A stretch of DNA of 7,718 bases from Thiopseudomonas sp964394445. GTDB taxonomy: Bacteria > Pseudomonadota > Gammaproteobacteria > Pseudomonadales > Pseudomonadaceae. Shown in pieces: positions 1 to 5,836 of the stretch (within the stretch, counting starts at the first letter, position 1; each line of letters opens with the position of its first letter). The stretch spans positions 1 through 7,718 of the forward strand of contig CAYMXO010000075.1 in assembly GCA_964394445.1 (NCBI GenBank). Reading direction: 5' to 3'. Below the pieces are notes generated by a model. That model had not been told where the DNA came from and did no database searches. It worked only from the letters and a program-made list of their open reading frames with translations. A program made the translations under genes and the position numbers.

Positions 1-2105
1 TCGTAGTTGGTGTTGGCAGAAATGGCCTGGTCAACGAACTTCTGCATGATGCCGACCAGATGCAGATAGCCTTCATTGTTGGGCATGGTCCACAGCAGCT
101 CGTACTGGTCCTTGAGGCTTTCGTAGTCGGGCACCACCTGCTTGAGGATGCCGTCTTTGGACTGCTTGACCGACACCAGGCCACGCGGCGGCTCGATGCC
201 GTTGGTGGCGTTGGAAATCTGGCTGGACGTTTCCGACGGCATCAGTGAACTCAGGGTCGAGTTGCGCAGGCCGTGCTCGACGATTTCCTGACGCAGGCTT
301 TCCCAGTCCAGGTGCAGCGGCTCCTGCACGATGGCGTCGAGATCCTTCTTGTAGGTATCAATCGGCAGGATGCCCTGCGCGTAGGTGGTTTCGTTGAAGC
401 CGGGACAGGCACCAAACTCGCGGGCCAGCTTGCTGGAAGCCTTCAGCAGATAGTACTGGATCGCTTCAAAGGTACGGTGGGTCAGCGCGTTGGCCGAGCC
501 ATCGGAATATTTAACGCCGTTTTTCGCCAGATAGTAGGCATAGTTGATCACGCCGATACCCAGGGTGCGACGCTTCATGGAAGCGTTTTTGGCGGCGGCA
601 ATCGGGTAATCCTGATAGTCGAGCAGTGAGTCAAGGGCGCGTACGGCCAGTTCGGCCATTTCTTCAAGGTCGTCCAGGCTTTCAATGGCACCCAGGTTGA
701 AGGCGGACAGGGTGCACAGGGCAATTTCCTTGTCGGCATCGTGGATGTCTTCCAGCGGGCTGGTGGGCAGGGCAATTTCCAGGCACAGGTTGGACTGGCG
801 CACCGGGGCAACAGCCGGATCGAACGGGCTGTGGGTGTTGCAGTGGTCGACGTTCTGGATATAAATACGGCCGGTGCTGGCGCGTTCCTGCATCATCAGC
901 GAGAACAGCTCGACGGCCGGAATGCTGCGCTTGCGGATGCTCTCGTCTTGTTCGTACTGCACATAGAGGCGCTCGAACTCGTTCTGGTCGGCAAAGAACG
1001 CCTCGTACAGGCCGGGAACCTCGTGTGGCGAGAACAGGGTGATGTTTTCACTTTTGATCAGACGCTGATACATCAGTTTGTTCAGCTGTACACCGTAGTC
1101 CATGTGGCGGACACGGTTTTCTTCCACGCCGCGGTTGTTTTTCAGTACCAGCAGCGATTCCACCTCAAGGTGCCACAGCGGGTAGAACAGGGTGGCGGCA
1201 CCACCGCGCACACCGCCCTGGGAGCAGGATTTGACTGCTGCCTGAAACAGCTTGAAAAACGGAATGCAGCCGGTGTGCTGGGCTTCACCGCCCCGGATCG
1301 GGCTGCCGACGGCGCGGATGCGGCCGGCGTTGATACCGATGCCGGCGCGCAGGGATACGTATTTGACGATGGCATTGGTGGTGGTGTTGATGGAGTCGAG
1401 GCTGTCGCCGCATTCGATCAGCACGCAAGAGCTGAACTGGCGCGAGGGCGTACGCACGCCGGCCATGATCGGGGTCGGCAGCGAGATTTTGAACAGCGAG
1501 ATGGCATCGTAGAAACGCACGATGTAACCCAGCCGGGTTTCTTTCGGGTAGTTGGCGAACAGGCACATGCCGATCAGCATGTAGAGCATTTGCGGGCTTT
1601 CGTAGACTTCACCGGTGACACGGTTCTGTACCAGGTATTTGCCTTCCAGTTGCTTGACCGCCGCGTAGGAAAAATTCATGTCGCGGCCATGGTCGATGGC
1701 ATCGTTCAATACATCGAACTCGTCACGGCTGTAATCCTGCAGGATGTGCTCGTCGTAACGTTTGTCGGCGGTCAGCTTGCTGACATGGTCAAACAGGTGC
1801 GGCGGCTCGAACTCGCCATAGGCAATCTTGCGCAGGTGGAAGATGGCCAGGCGAGCCGCCATATACTGGTAGTCCGGCGTATCGGCGCTGATCAGGTCGG
1901 CAGCCGCCTTGATGATGGTCTCGTGGATGTCTTTGGTGCGAATGCCGTTGTAAAACTGGATATGGGATTTCAGCTCGACCTGTGACACGGAAACATTGCT
2001 CAGCCCCATGGCGGCCCAGTCAAGCACGCGGTGGATTTTGTCCAGGTTGATGGGTTCCTGCCGGCCGTCACGCTTGGTGACCTGAATGGTACTGGGGTCT
2101 GTCAT
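1..2105 (-). CDS. nrdA: Ribonucleoside-diphosphate reductase class Ia, alpha (large) subunit, C-terminally cut by window edge
   Basis: Catalytic and allosteric subunit of class Ia ribonucleotide reductase, which reduces ribonucleoside diphosphates to deoxyribonucleotides in the cytoplasm together with the radical-carrying NrdB. The frame is open for 701 codons with no internal stop and resembles E. coli NrdA throughout, offset by two residues. An ATP-cone begins at about residue 9 (VTKRDG, then INLDKIHRVLDWAA). The active-site residues are present: Cys227 in SSCVLIECGD, the N-L-C-L-E motif with Asn439, thiyl-radical Cys441 and Glu443, and Cys464 in ALCTLSAFNL (E. coli 225, 437, 439, 441, 462). 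The last readable residues are GIMQKFVDQAISANTNY. About 60 residues are missing, including the expected radical-transfer Tyr-Tyr pair and the C-terminal redox cysteines. The start is chosen because AAGGA lies 8 nt upstream and the product aligns with the E. coli N terminus. The frame stays open upstream to ATGs at 2144 and 2207, but that extension has no family similarity. nrdB is expected off the left edge. Confidence 0.97.
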   Translation of the reverse strand, partial: MTDPSTIQVTKRDGRQEPINLDKIHRVLDWAAMGLSNVSVSQVELKSHIQFYNGIRTKDIHETIIKAAADLISADTPDYQYMAARLAIFHLRKIAYGEFEPPHLFDHVSKLTADKRYDEHILQDYSRDEFDVLNDAIDHGRDMNFSYAAVKQLEGKYLVQNRVTGEVYESPQMLYMLIGMCLFANYPKETRLGYIVRFYDAISLFKISLPTPIMAGVRTPSRQFSSCVLIECGDSLDSINTTTNAIVKYVSLRAGIGINAGRIRAVGSPIRGGEAQHTGCIPFFKLFQAAVKSCSQGGVRGGAATLFYPLWHLEVESLLVLKNNRGVEENRVRHMDYGVQLNKLMYQRLIKSENITLFSPHEVPGLYEAFFADQNEFERLYVQYEQDESIRKRSIPAVELFSLMMQERASTGRIYIQNVDHCNTHSPFDPAVAPVRQSNLCLEIALPTSPLEDIHDADKEIALCTLSAFNLGAIESLDDLEEMAELAVRALDSLLDYQDYPIAAAKNASMKRRTLGIGVINYAYYLAKNGVKYSDGSANALTHRTFEAIQYYLLKASSKLAREFGACPGFNETTYAQGILPIDTYKKDLDAIVQEPLHLDWESLRQEIVEHGLRNSTLSSLMPSETSSQISNATNGIEPPRGLVSVKQSKDGILKQVVPDYESLKDQYELLWTMPNNEGYLHLVGIMQKFVDQAISANTNY

Positions 2106-2198
2106 TGCATGTATCCTTGAAATCAGGTGAATCCTGCGCCGCATGCTATTGATGCAACCGGACTGGTTGGAACGGACGAGGATGCAAGTTGTGAGAAA

Positions 2199-2214
2199 AC
2201 ACAGCATGTAGTGC
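2199..2214. promoter_or_regulatory. Second NrdR box in the nrdA leader
   Basis: ACACAGCATGTAGTGC matches the NrdR consensus at 12 of 16 positions and keeps the outer palindrome (ACAC facing GTGC). Its start is exactly 31 bp from that of the other box, three helical turns, the spacing typical of tandem NrdR sites. It lies at about +13 to +28 of the predicted nrdA transcript, so it would strengthen repression by cooperative binding. Confidence 0.75.
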
Positions 2215-2229
2215 TTTCTTGAAATTTTT

Positions 2230-2245
2230 GCGCAATATACAGGGT
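2230..2245. promoter_or_regulatory. NrdR box overlapping the nrdA -10 element
   Basis: The 16-bp site GCGCAATATACAGGGT matches the published NrdR consensus acaCwAtATaTwGtgt at 12 of 16 positions, including the central CAATATA. NrdR is the ATP/dATP-sensing zinc-ribbon/ATP-cone repressor of ribonucleotide reductase genes and normally binds two such boxes. This one covers the predicted -10 hexamer of nrdA and is paired with a second box 31 bp away. Confidence 0.75.
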
Positions 2246-2263
2246 GTGTCATGAGGGGTTCAA
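2234..2263 (-). promoter_or_regulatory. Predicted sigma70 promoter of nrdA
   Basis: On the minus strand, TTGAAC (2263-2258) and TATATT (2239-2234) are separated by 18 bp and match the sigma70 consensus at 4/6 and 5/6 positions. Transcription would begin near 2227 and give a leader of about 120 nt before the nrdA ATG. The -10 element lies wholly inside the upstream-proximal NrdR box, so repressor binding would directly block RNA polymerase. This is a sequence prediction; no start site has been measured. Confidence 0.65.
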
Positions 2264-2323
2264 GCATGAAATTTTGCCGGAAAACCTTGACATTGCGAAA
2301 GCCGCACCAGTCGTGAGCTGCGT

Positions 2324-2329
2324 TACAAT
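2324..2329 (+). promoter_or_regulatory. Weak candidate -10 element for the DUF1289 gene
   Basis: TACAAT matches the -10 consensus at 5/6 positions and lies 56 bp before the DUF1289 start. No good -35 sits 16-18 bp upstream. A perfect TTGACA at 2287-2292 is 31 bp away, too far to pair with it. The promoter is therefore only tentatively placed. Confidence 0.3.
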
Positions 2330-2385
2330 GACGAAAGTCAAAAAGCATTTTCAGTATCGCGTATCGCTGCGTCACGGGGTTAAGC

Positions 2386-2640
2386 ATGAGCCAGCTTGAG
2401 TTTTTTGATATTCCCAGCCCTTGCATCGGTGTTTGCGAGTCGAACAACCGTGGCTATTGCAAGGGCTGTCTGCGCTCGCGCGATGAACGGCTGTACTGGC
2501 TGCAATTGACCCCCATACAGAAACGGGAGGTTATCCGTTTGTGCCAGCAGCGCAGGCAGCGCATCCAGAAAGCCCGCGAGATGCAGCAGCAGGACGGACA
2601 GGTTCCGGCCGCAGATGAACAGCAGGGTTCACTGTTTTGA
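2386..2640 (+). CDS. DUF1289 family small four-cysteine protein
   Basis: An 84-residue cytoplasmic protein with no signal peptide or membrane segment. The N-terminal half carries the DUF1289 signature: SPCIGVC with Cys13 and Cys17, then GYCKGC with Cys25 and Cys28, followed by an acidic/aromatic stretch (DERLYW, Trp38) and a basic helix from about 44 to 66. The four cysteines in CxxxC and CxxC pairs suggest a metal site, probably zinc or possibly iron-sulfur, but the family's function is not established. The C-terminal 20 residues are polar and low in complexity except for a terminal QGSLF. Translation begins at ATG after a modest GGGG (2376-2379); no stronger start is available. The gene is divergent from nrdA and ends 107 bp before the next gene, which has its own promoter, so it is probably a separate unit. 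Family assignment is confident; function is unknown. Confidence 0.88.
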   Translation: MSQLEFFDIPSPCIGVCESNNRGYCKGCLRSRDERLYWLQLTPIQKREVIRLCQQRRQRIQKAREMQQQDGQVPAADEQQGSLF

Positions 2641-2647
2641 AGCCTCT

Positions 2648-2663
2648 CATGACAATAGTCATG
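2648..2663. repeat. Perfect inverted repeat, 6-bp arms
   Basis: CATGAC and GTCATG flank a 4-bp AATA loop just after the DUF1289 stop and 17 bp upstream of the -35 of the next operon. There is no T-tract, so it is a poor intrinsic terminator. It could be a weak mRNA 3' hairpin or an operator; the sequence does not decide. Confidence 0.4.
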
Positions 2664-2679
2664 GATAATGCATCCCGGC

Positions 2680-2708
2680 TTGACTCGGGCAAGGCTCAAG
2701 ATGATAAT
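2680..2708 (+). promoter_or_regulatory. Predicted sigma70 promoter of the TonB2 operon
   Basis: TTGACT (2680-2685) and GATAAT (2703-2708) each match the sigma70 consensus at 5/6 positions, with an ideal 17-bp spacer. Transcription would begin near 2715, giving a leader of about 33 nt before the ATG at 2748. The -10 is embedded in the Fur box. It is the best promoter-like sequence in the window. Confidence 0.75.
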
Positions 2709-2717
2709 CGTTATCAT
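2697..2717. promoter_or_regulatory. Fur box (ferric uptake regulator operator)
   Basis: The site at 2697-2715 matches the 19-bp Fur consensus GATAATGATAATCATTATC at 15 positions. Its core, TGATAATCGTTATCA (2702-2716), is the 7-1-7 inverted repeat with a single mismatch. It covers the -10 and the predicted start site, so Fe2+-Fur would repress the operon when iron is plentiful. This fits TonB/ExbB/ExbD genes downstream and supports an iron-uptake role. Confidence 0.88.
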
Positions 2718-2747
2718 TTTAATCCCACATATACTGGACTCCACATC

Positions 2748-3521
2748 ATGGCACTAACTGCGGCGCGTTACACGGCCCTTGCACTGGCCCTTGGCAGCAG
2801 CTACTACCTCCATGCCGATCCGCTGGATCAGGCACTTTCCGAAAGCAGCGAGCTTGGCCGCACGGCACAAGAATCGCAACGCAAAATAGAAAATCTTGAT
2901 GACGCAACGCAGCAAATGCTGGACGGCTATCGCTCGGCGATTGTCCAGGCAGCCAGTCTGGAGCGTTACAACGAACAAATGCGCGAGCTGGTGCAAGCCC
3001 AGGAAAAGGAGCTGGCCGGTTATGAGCAGCAGCTGAGGGATCTTGAACAGACCGAGGCCAGCGTTGCGCCGCAGATGCAGCGCATGCTTGATGTGCTGGC
3101 CGAGTTCATCGCCGCCGATGTGCCATTTTTGCCCCGCGAACGCAGCGACCGGCTGGAAAACCTGCAGGAGTTGTTGCCACGTGCGGATGTGGGCCTGGCA
3201 GAAAAATATCGCCGCGTCCTCGAGGCTTATCAGATCGAAAGTGATTATGGCTATACCCTGGAAGCCTGGCGCGACAGCCTGCAGCGTGATGACAAGCAGC
3301 TCAGCGTCGACTTTCTCCGGGTTGGCCGGGTGATGCTTTACTATCAGACGCCAGATGGTCATGAAACCGGCTGGTGGAACCCGCAAACCCGCGACTGGCA
3401 GGTGCTGGAAGGCAGCGCACGGCGGCCGGTAACCCATGCAATTGCCGTGGCCCGCCAGCAAAAATCGGCTGACTGGTTGCAGCTGCCGGTCAAAACCCTG
3501 GCTCTGGAGGCAAAGCAGTGA
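2748..3521 (+). CDS. DUF3450 family periplasmic coiled-coil protein of a TonB2 operon
   Basis: A 257-residue protein with a likely Sec signal peptide (Arg7, hydrophobic core about 8-21, cleavage after Leu-His-Ala23), so the mature protein should be periplasmic. Residues 30-120 are a long charged, Gln-rich helix with heptad character. The C-terminal half carries blocks I associate with DUF3450: FIAADVPFLPRER (120-132), EKYRRVLEAYQIESDYGYTLEAW (152-174) and an aromatic segment around LYYQTPDG (197-204). DUF3450 genes commonly precede TtpC-type exbB genes in TonB2 clusters; their molecular role is not established. The ATG at 2748 is preferred although the frame is open from a TTG at 2637: only the ATG lies downstream of the predicted transcription start and gives a signal peptide. 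Its ribosome-binding site is weak (GGA about 9 nt upstream). The stop overlaps the GTG start of the next gene, which implies translational coupling. I infer a scaffold or partner role for the TtpC-like protein. Confidence 0.88.
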   Translation: MALTAARYTALALALGSSYYLHADPLDQALSESSELGRTAQESQRKIENLDDATQQMLDGYRSAIVQAASLERYNEQMRELVQAQEKELAGYEQQLRDLEQTEASVAPQMQRMLDVLAEFIAADVPFLPRERSDRLENLQELLPRADVGLAEKYRRVLEAYQIESDYGYTLEAWRDSLQRDDKQLSVDFLRVGRVMLYYQTPDGHETGWWNPQTRDWQVLEGSARRPVTHAIAVARQQKSADWLQLPVKTLALEAKQ

Positions 3522-4864
3522 AGTATTGGGCAGGATTGATTGCAGCCATGTGGACGGCCTCTGTGCTGGCTGCACCGGTTTCTCCGGCAGAATTGCTGGA
3601 GCGGATTCGTCAGGAAAAAAGCAGCGAACTGCAGCAAATGCAGCAACGCGAACAGCAGTTTCTCCAGGACCGCGCACAGCAACAAAGCCGTTATGACCAG
3701 GCGCAAAGCGTGCTGCGCAAGGCCGAGCAGGAAGCTGCAGAGCTGAAAGCCCGCTTTGAAGAGCAGGAGCAGCTATTGGCCGAACAGGAACAGCAGCTCA
3801 AGGAGCGCATGGGCGAGCTGGGCGAGCTGTTTGCAGTGCTGCGCCAGAGTGCTGGCGACATTGCCGGGCAATGGCAGTCTTCACTGCTCAATGTCGAAAA
3901 GCCGCAGCGTATTGCAGAACTGGAGCGTTTTGCCAACAGCCGCCGGCTGCCCACGGCAGAAAGCATCGAGCAGCTGTGGCTGCACATGCTGGATGACATC
4001 TCTGCGACGGGTCAGGTTGCCCGCTTTGGCGCGCCGGTGATTCTGCCCAGTGGCGAGAAGGTTGAGCAGCAGGTGACCCGGATCGGGCCGTTTTCGGCCT
4101 ACGGCGAGCAGGCCCTGTTGTCCTATGTGGCCGGTGAAGACAGCTTGCGGCAACTGCCCCGGCAGCCGGCAGGCTTTTCCAGGGTTCAGGACTGGCTCGG
4201 TAGCCAGAATGTTGTTGCCGAGGTCGCGCTGGATCCGACCCGCGGCAGCCTGCTGGAGCAGCTGCAACGCCACCCGACCTTTATGGACCGGGTACACCAG
4301 GGTGGTCTGGTTGGTTATGTGATTATTGCACTGGGTGCGCTGGGTTTGCTGCTGGCGCTCTGGCGCATGGTGGAGTTGCAGGCCGTGGTTGGCAGCATCC
4401 GCAAACAGATGCGCAACCTGGCCAGCCCACAGGGCAACAACCCGCTCGGCCGCGTGCTGGGTGTGCTGGGCCCGGATCCACAACTGTCCGATCTGGAAAC
4501 CCTGGAGCTTAAGCTGGATGAAGCCGTGATGCAGGAGGTACCCCGCCTGGAGCGAGGGCAGGGGTTGCTCAAACTGCTGGCAGCGGTTGCGCCGTTGCTG
4601 GGCCTGCTGGGTACGGTGACCGGCATGATCATTACCTTCCAGGCCATTACCCAAAGTGGTGGTGGCGATTCGCGCCTGATGGCCGATGGTATTTCACAGG
4701 CTCTGGTGACCACCGTGCAGGGTCTGGTAGTGGCCATTCCGCTGCTGTTTTTGCACAGTATTGTGGTAGCGCGCAGCAAGGGCGTTGTGCAGCTGCTGGA
4801 ACAACAATGCGTAGGCCTGCTGGCCCTGCAGATGTCGGCCAAGGACCCTTGTGAGTGTGACTGA
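3518..4864 (+). CDS. ttpC: TtpC-like MotA/TolQ/ExbB proton-channel family protein with periplasmic coiled-coil N terminus
   Basis: A 448-residue inner-membrane protein. A signal peptide (1-18 or 19, cleavage near VLA/APV) is followed by a long Glu/Gln-rich coiled coil (about 22-110), a periplasmic region (about 110-255) and a C-terminal TolQ/ExbB domain. Predicted membrane helices are 262-283, 351-374 and 396-417. The second contains the family motif LLGLLGTVTGM (361-370) and the third follows GISQALVTTVQGL (391-403). Ordinary ExbB is about 240 residues and lacks this N-terminal extension. In Vibrio the equivalent protein, TtpC, is required for TonB2-dependent iron transport alongside ExbB2 and ExbD2; the same role is inferred here. 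Translation starts at GTG 3518, seven bases after a strong GGAGG and overlapping the previous stop. The position equal to E. coli ExbB Glu176 is Gln, and Gln401 lies within the third membrane helix. The symbol is assigned from architecture and context, not from a database match. Confidence 0.88.
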   Translation: MKYWAGLIAAMWTASVLAAPVSPAELLERIRQEKSSELQQMQQREQQFLQDRAQQQSRYDQAQSVLRKAEQEAAELKARFEEQEQLLAEQEQQLKERMGELGELFAVLRQSAGDIAGQWQSSLLNVEKPQRIAELERFANSRRLPTAESIEQLWLHMLDDISATGQVARFGAPVILPSGEKVEQQVTRIGPFSAYGEQALLSYVAGEDSLRQLPRQPAGFSRVQDWLGSQNVVAEVALDPTRGSLLEQLQRHPTFMDRVHQGGLVGYVIIALGALGLLLALWRMVELQAVVGSIRKQMRNLASPQGNNPLGRVLGVLGPDPQLSDLETLELKLDEAVMQEVPRLERGQGLLKLLAAVAPLLGLLGTVTGMIITFQAITQSGGGDSRLMADGISQALVTTVQGLVVAIPLLFLHSIVVARSKGVVQLLEQQCVGLLALQMSAKDPCECD

Positions 4865-5408
4865 CTGGCAAAGCATCCGTATCTGGCTGGTTGACAGCAG
4901 TCATGCCCTGCTGGACCTGATGGGAGCCGGCGGCATTGTCATGTGGTTGCTGGCCGGACTCTGCGTACTGTTCTGGACTCTTGTTCTGGAACGCTTCTGG
5001 TACATGCGGCGGCAGTTTCCGGTCTGGGTTGCCGAGCGCCGGCAGGCCTGGAAGATGATTTGCTGCGACGTGCGCAGCAGGGACTGGCCACGCTCGGTGC
5101 GGGCGGCCTGGATTGCCCAGGCCGGCGAGCAGCTGATGACGCCGCTGACCGTCATCAAGGCACTGGTGGCGCTGTTTCCGCTGCTCGGGTTGCTGGGTAC
5201 CGTCACCGGCATGGTCGCCGTGTTTGATGTATTGGCCATGAACGGCACGGGTAATCCCCGTGCCATGGCCGCCGGTGTCTGGCAGGCAACCCTGCCAACC
5301 CTGGCTGGCATGGTGCTGGCGATTGGCGGTTTGTTCAGCCTGGCCCACCTTGAGCGTAATGCGCGTCGCGCACTGACCCGGCTGGCCGACCAGCTGCGGC
5401 ACGAATAA
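4851..5408 (+). CDS. exbB: ExbB2-type proton-channel subunit of the TonB complex
   Basis: A 185-residue inner-membrane protein of the TolQ/ExbB family, shorter than E. coli ExbB and the usual size for the ExbB of TonB2 systems. Three membrane helices are visible at about 27-45, 101-124 and 147-165, with a cytoplasmic loop between the first two. The second helix contains FPLLGLLGTVTGM (109-121) and the third begins after MAAGVWQATLPTLAGM (139-154), the form typical of this subfamily. With ExbD it would form the channel that uses proton motive force to energise TonB. The GTG at 4851 gives a 14-nt overlap with the preceding gene; GTG at 4857 is equally possible. This packing implies coupled translation. 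It lacks the periplasmic extension of the preceding gene, so the operon encodes two distinct ExbB-family proteins. As there, the Glu176-equivalent position is Gln. Confidence 0.93.
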   Translation: MSVTDWQSIRIWLVDSSHALLDLMGAGGIVMWLLAGLCVLFWTLVLERFWYMRRQFPVWVAERRQAWKMICCDVRSRDWPRSVRAAWIAQAGEQLMTPLTVIKALVALFPLLGLLGTVTGMVAVFDVLAMNGTGNPRAMAAGVWQATLPTLAGMVLAIGGLFSLAHLERNARRALTRLADQLRHE

Positions 5409-5422
5409 AGGATACACCCGGG

Positions 5423-5836
5423 ATGAGAATGCGACGTTACAGCCACAGCAGTGCGGAAGAGCCGGGTATCGACCTGACACCGATGCTGGATGTGGTCTTT
5501 ATCATGCTGATTTTCTTTATTGTCACCAGCTCCTTTATCAAGGAGTCGGGCATTGAGGTCAACCGCCCGCAGGCGGATACCGCCAGCAGTCAGGACAAGG
5601 GCAACATTCTGATTGCCGTGACGGCTGATGGCCAGGTCTGGCTGGACAAGCAGGCAGTCGATGTGCGCACCGTACGCGCCCATGTCGAGCGTTTGCGCCA
5701 GGAACAGCCTGATGGCATCGTTGTTGTGCAGGCGGACCAGGATGCACGCACCGGTCTGGTGGTACAGGTGATGGACCAGGCGCGACAGGCCGGAGTGGCG
5801 GATGTGGCACTGGCGGCTTCGGCGGAGTCCAACTGA
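5423..5836 (+). CDS. exbD: ExbD2-type biopolymer transport protein
   Basis: A 137-residue protein with one N-terminal membrane helix (about 21-41) and a periplasmic C-terminal domain, as in the ExbD/TolR family. The cytoplasmic tail ends in GIDLTPMLDVVFIMLIFF (15-32). Asp23 is in the position of the essential proton-path aspartate of ExbD (Asp25 in E. coli), and the DLTPMLD motif is intact. The periplasmic part includes ILIAVTADGQVWLD and VVVQADQDA, typical ExbD strands. It should sit inside the ExbB oligomer and couple proton flow to TonB. The ATG lies 14 bp after the exbB stop, with AAGGA about 10 nt upstream. An in-frame ATG two codons later is possible. The stop overlaps the next start (TGATG). 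Confidence 0.95.
   Translation: MRMRRYSHSSAEEPGIDLTPMLDVVFIMLIFFIVTSSFIKESGIEVNRPQADTASSQDKGNILIAVTADGQVWLDKQAVDVRTVRAHVERLRQEQPDGIVVVQADQDARTGLVVQVMDQARQAGVADVALAASAESN

Larger units (their letters stand above)
2106..2385. other. Divergent intergenic region between nrdA and the DUF1289 gene
   Basis: This 280-bp spacer has no credible gene. It holds the nrdA ribosome-binding site (AAGGA at 2114-2118 on the minus strand), the NrdR pair, the nrdA promoter and, toward the right, the expected promoter of the DUF1289 gene. GATGCAA occurs twice as a direct repeat (2151-2157 and 2181-2187), and a short inverted repeat CAACC/GGTTG lies at 2155-2169; neither has an assigned role. The stretch 2264-2385 shows only weak promoter-like signals. 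Confidence 0.7.

Noticed and set aside
741..1985. Long plus-strand open frame of 414 codons
   Set aside because: It is codon-aligned antisense to nrdA, whose sense frame encodes clear NrdA motifs; such antisense frames are common in GC-rich genes. No family resemblance is seen.
2190..2198. Possible DnaA box (TTTCTCACA on the minus strand) beside an NrdR box
   Set aside because: Only 7 of 9 positions match the consensus and the conserved TTAT start is missing, though E. coli nrdA is known to be DnaA-controlled.
2287..2292. Perfect TTGACA as a -35 for the DUF1289 gene
   Set aside because: No -10-like hexamer occurs 16-18 bp downstream; the nearest, TACAAT, is 31 bp away.
2754..3677. Minus-strand open frame of 307 codons opposite the DUF3450 gene
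   Set aside because: Shadow of the DUF3450 gene and the start of the TtpC-like gene; the sense strand has signal peptides, family motifs and coupled starts.
3881..5480. Minus-strand open frames (3881-4654, 4647-5480) opposite the ExbB-family genes
   Set aside because: Cys/Pro/Gln-rich translations with no domain pattern, opposite genes with clear membrane motifs.
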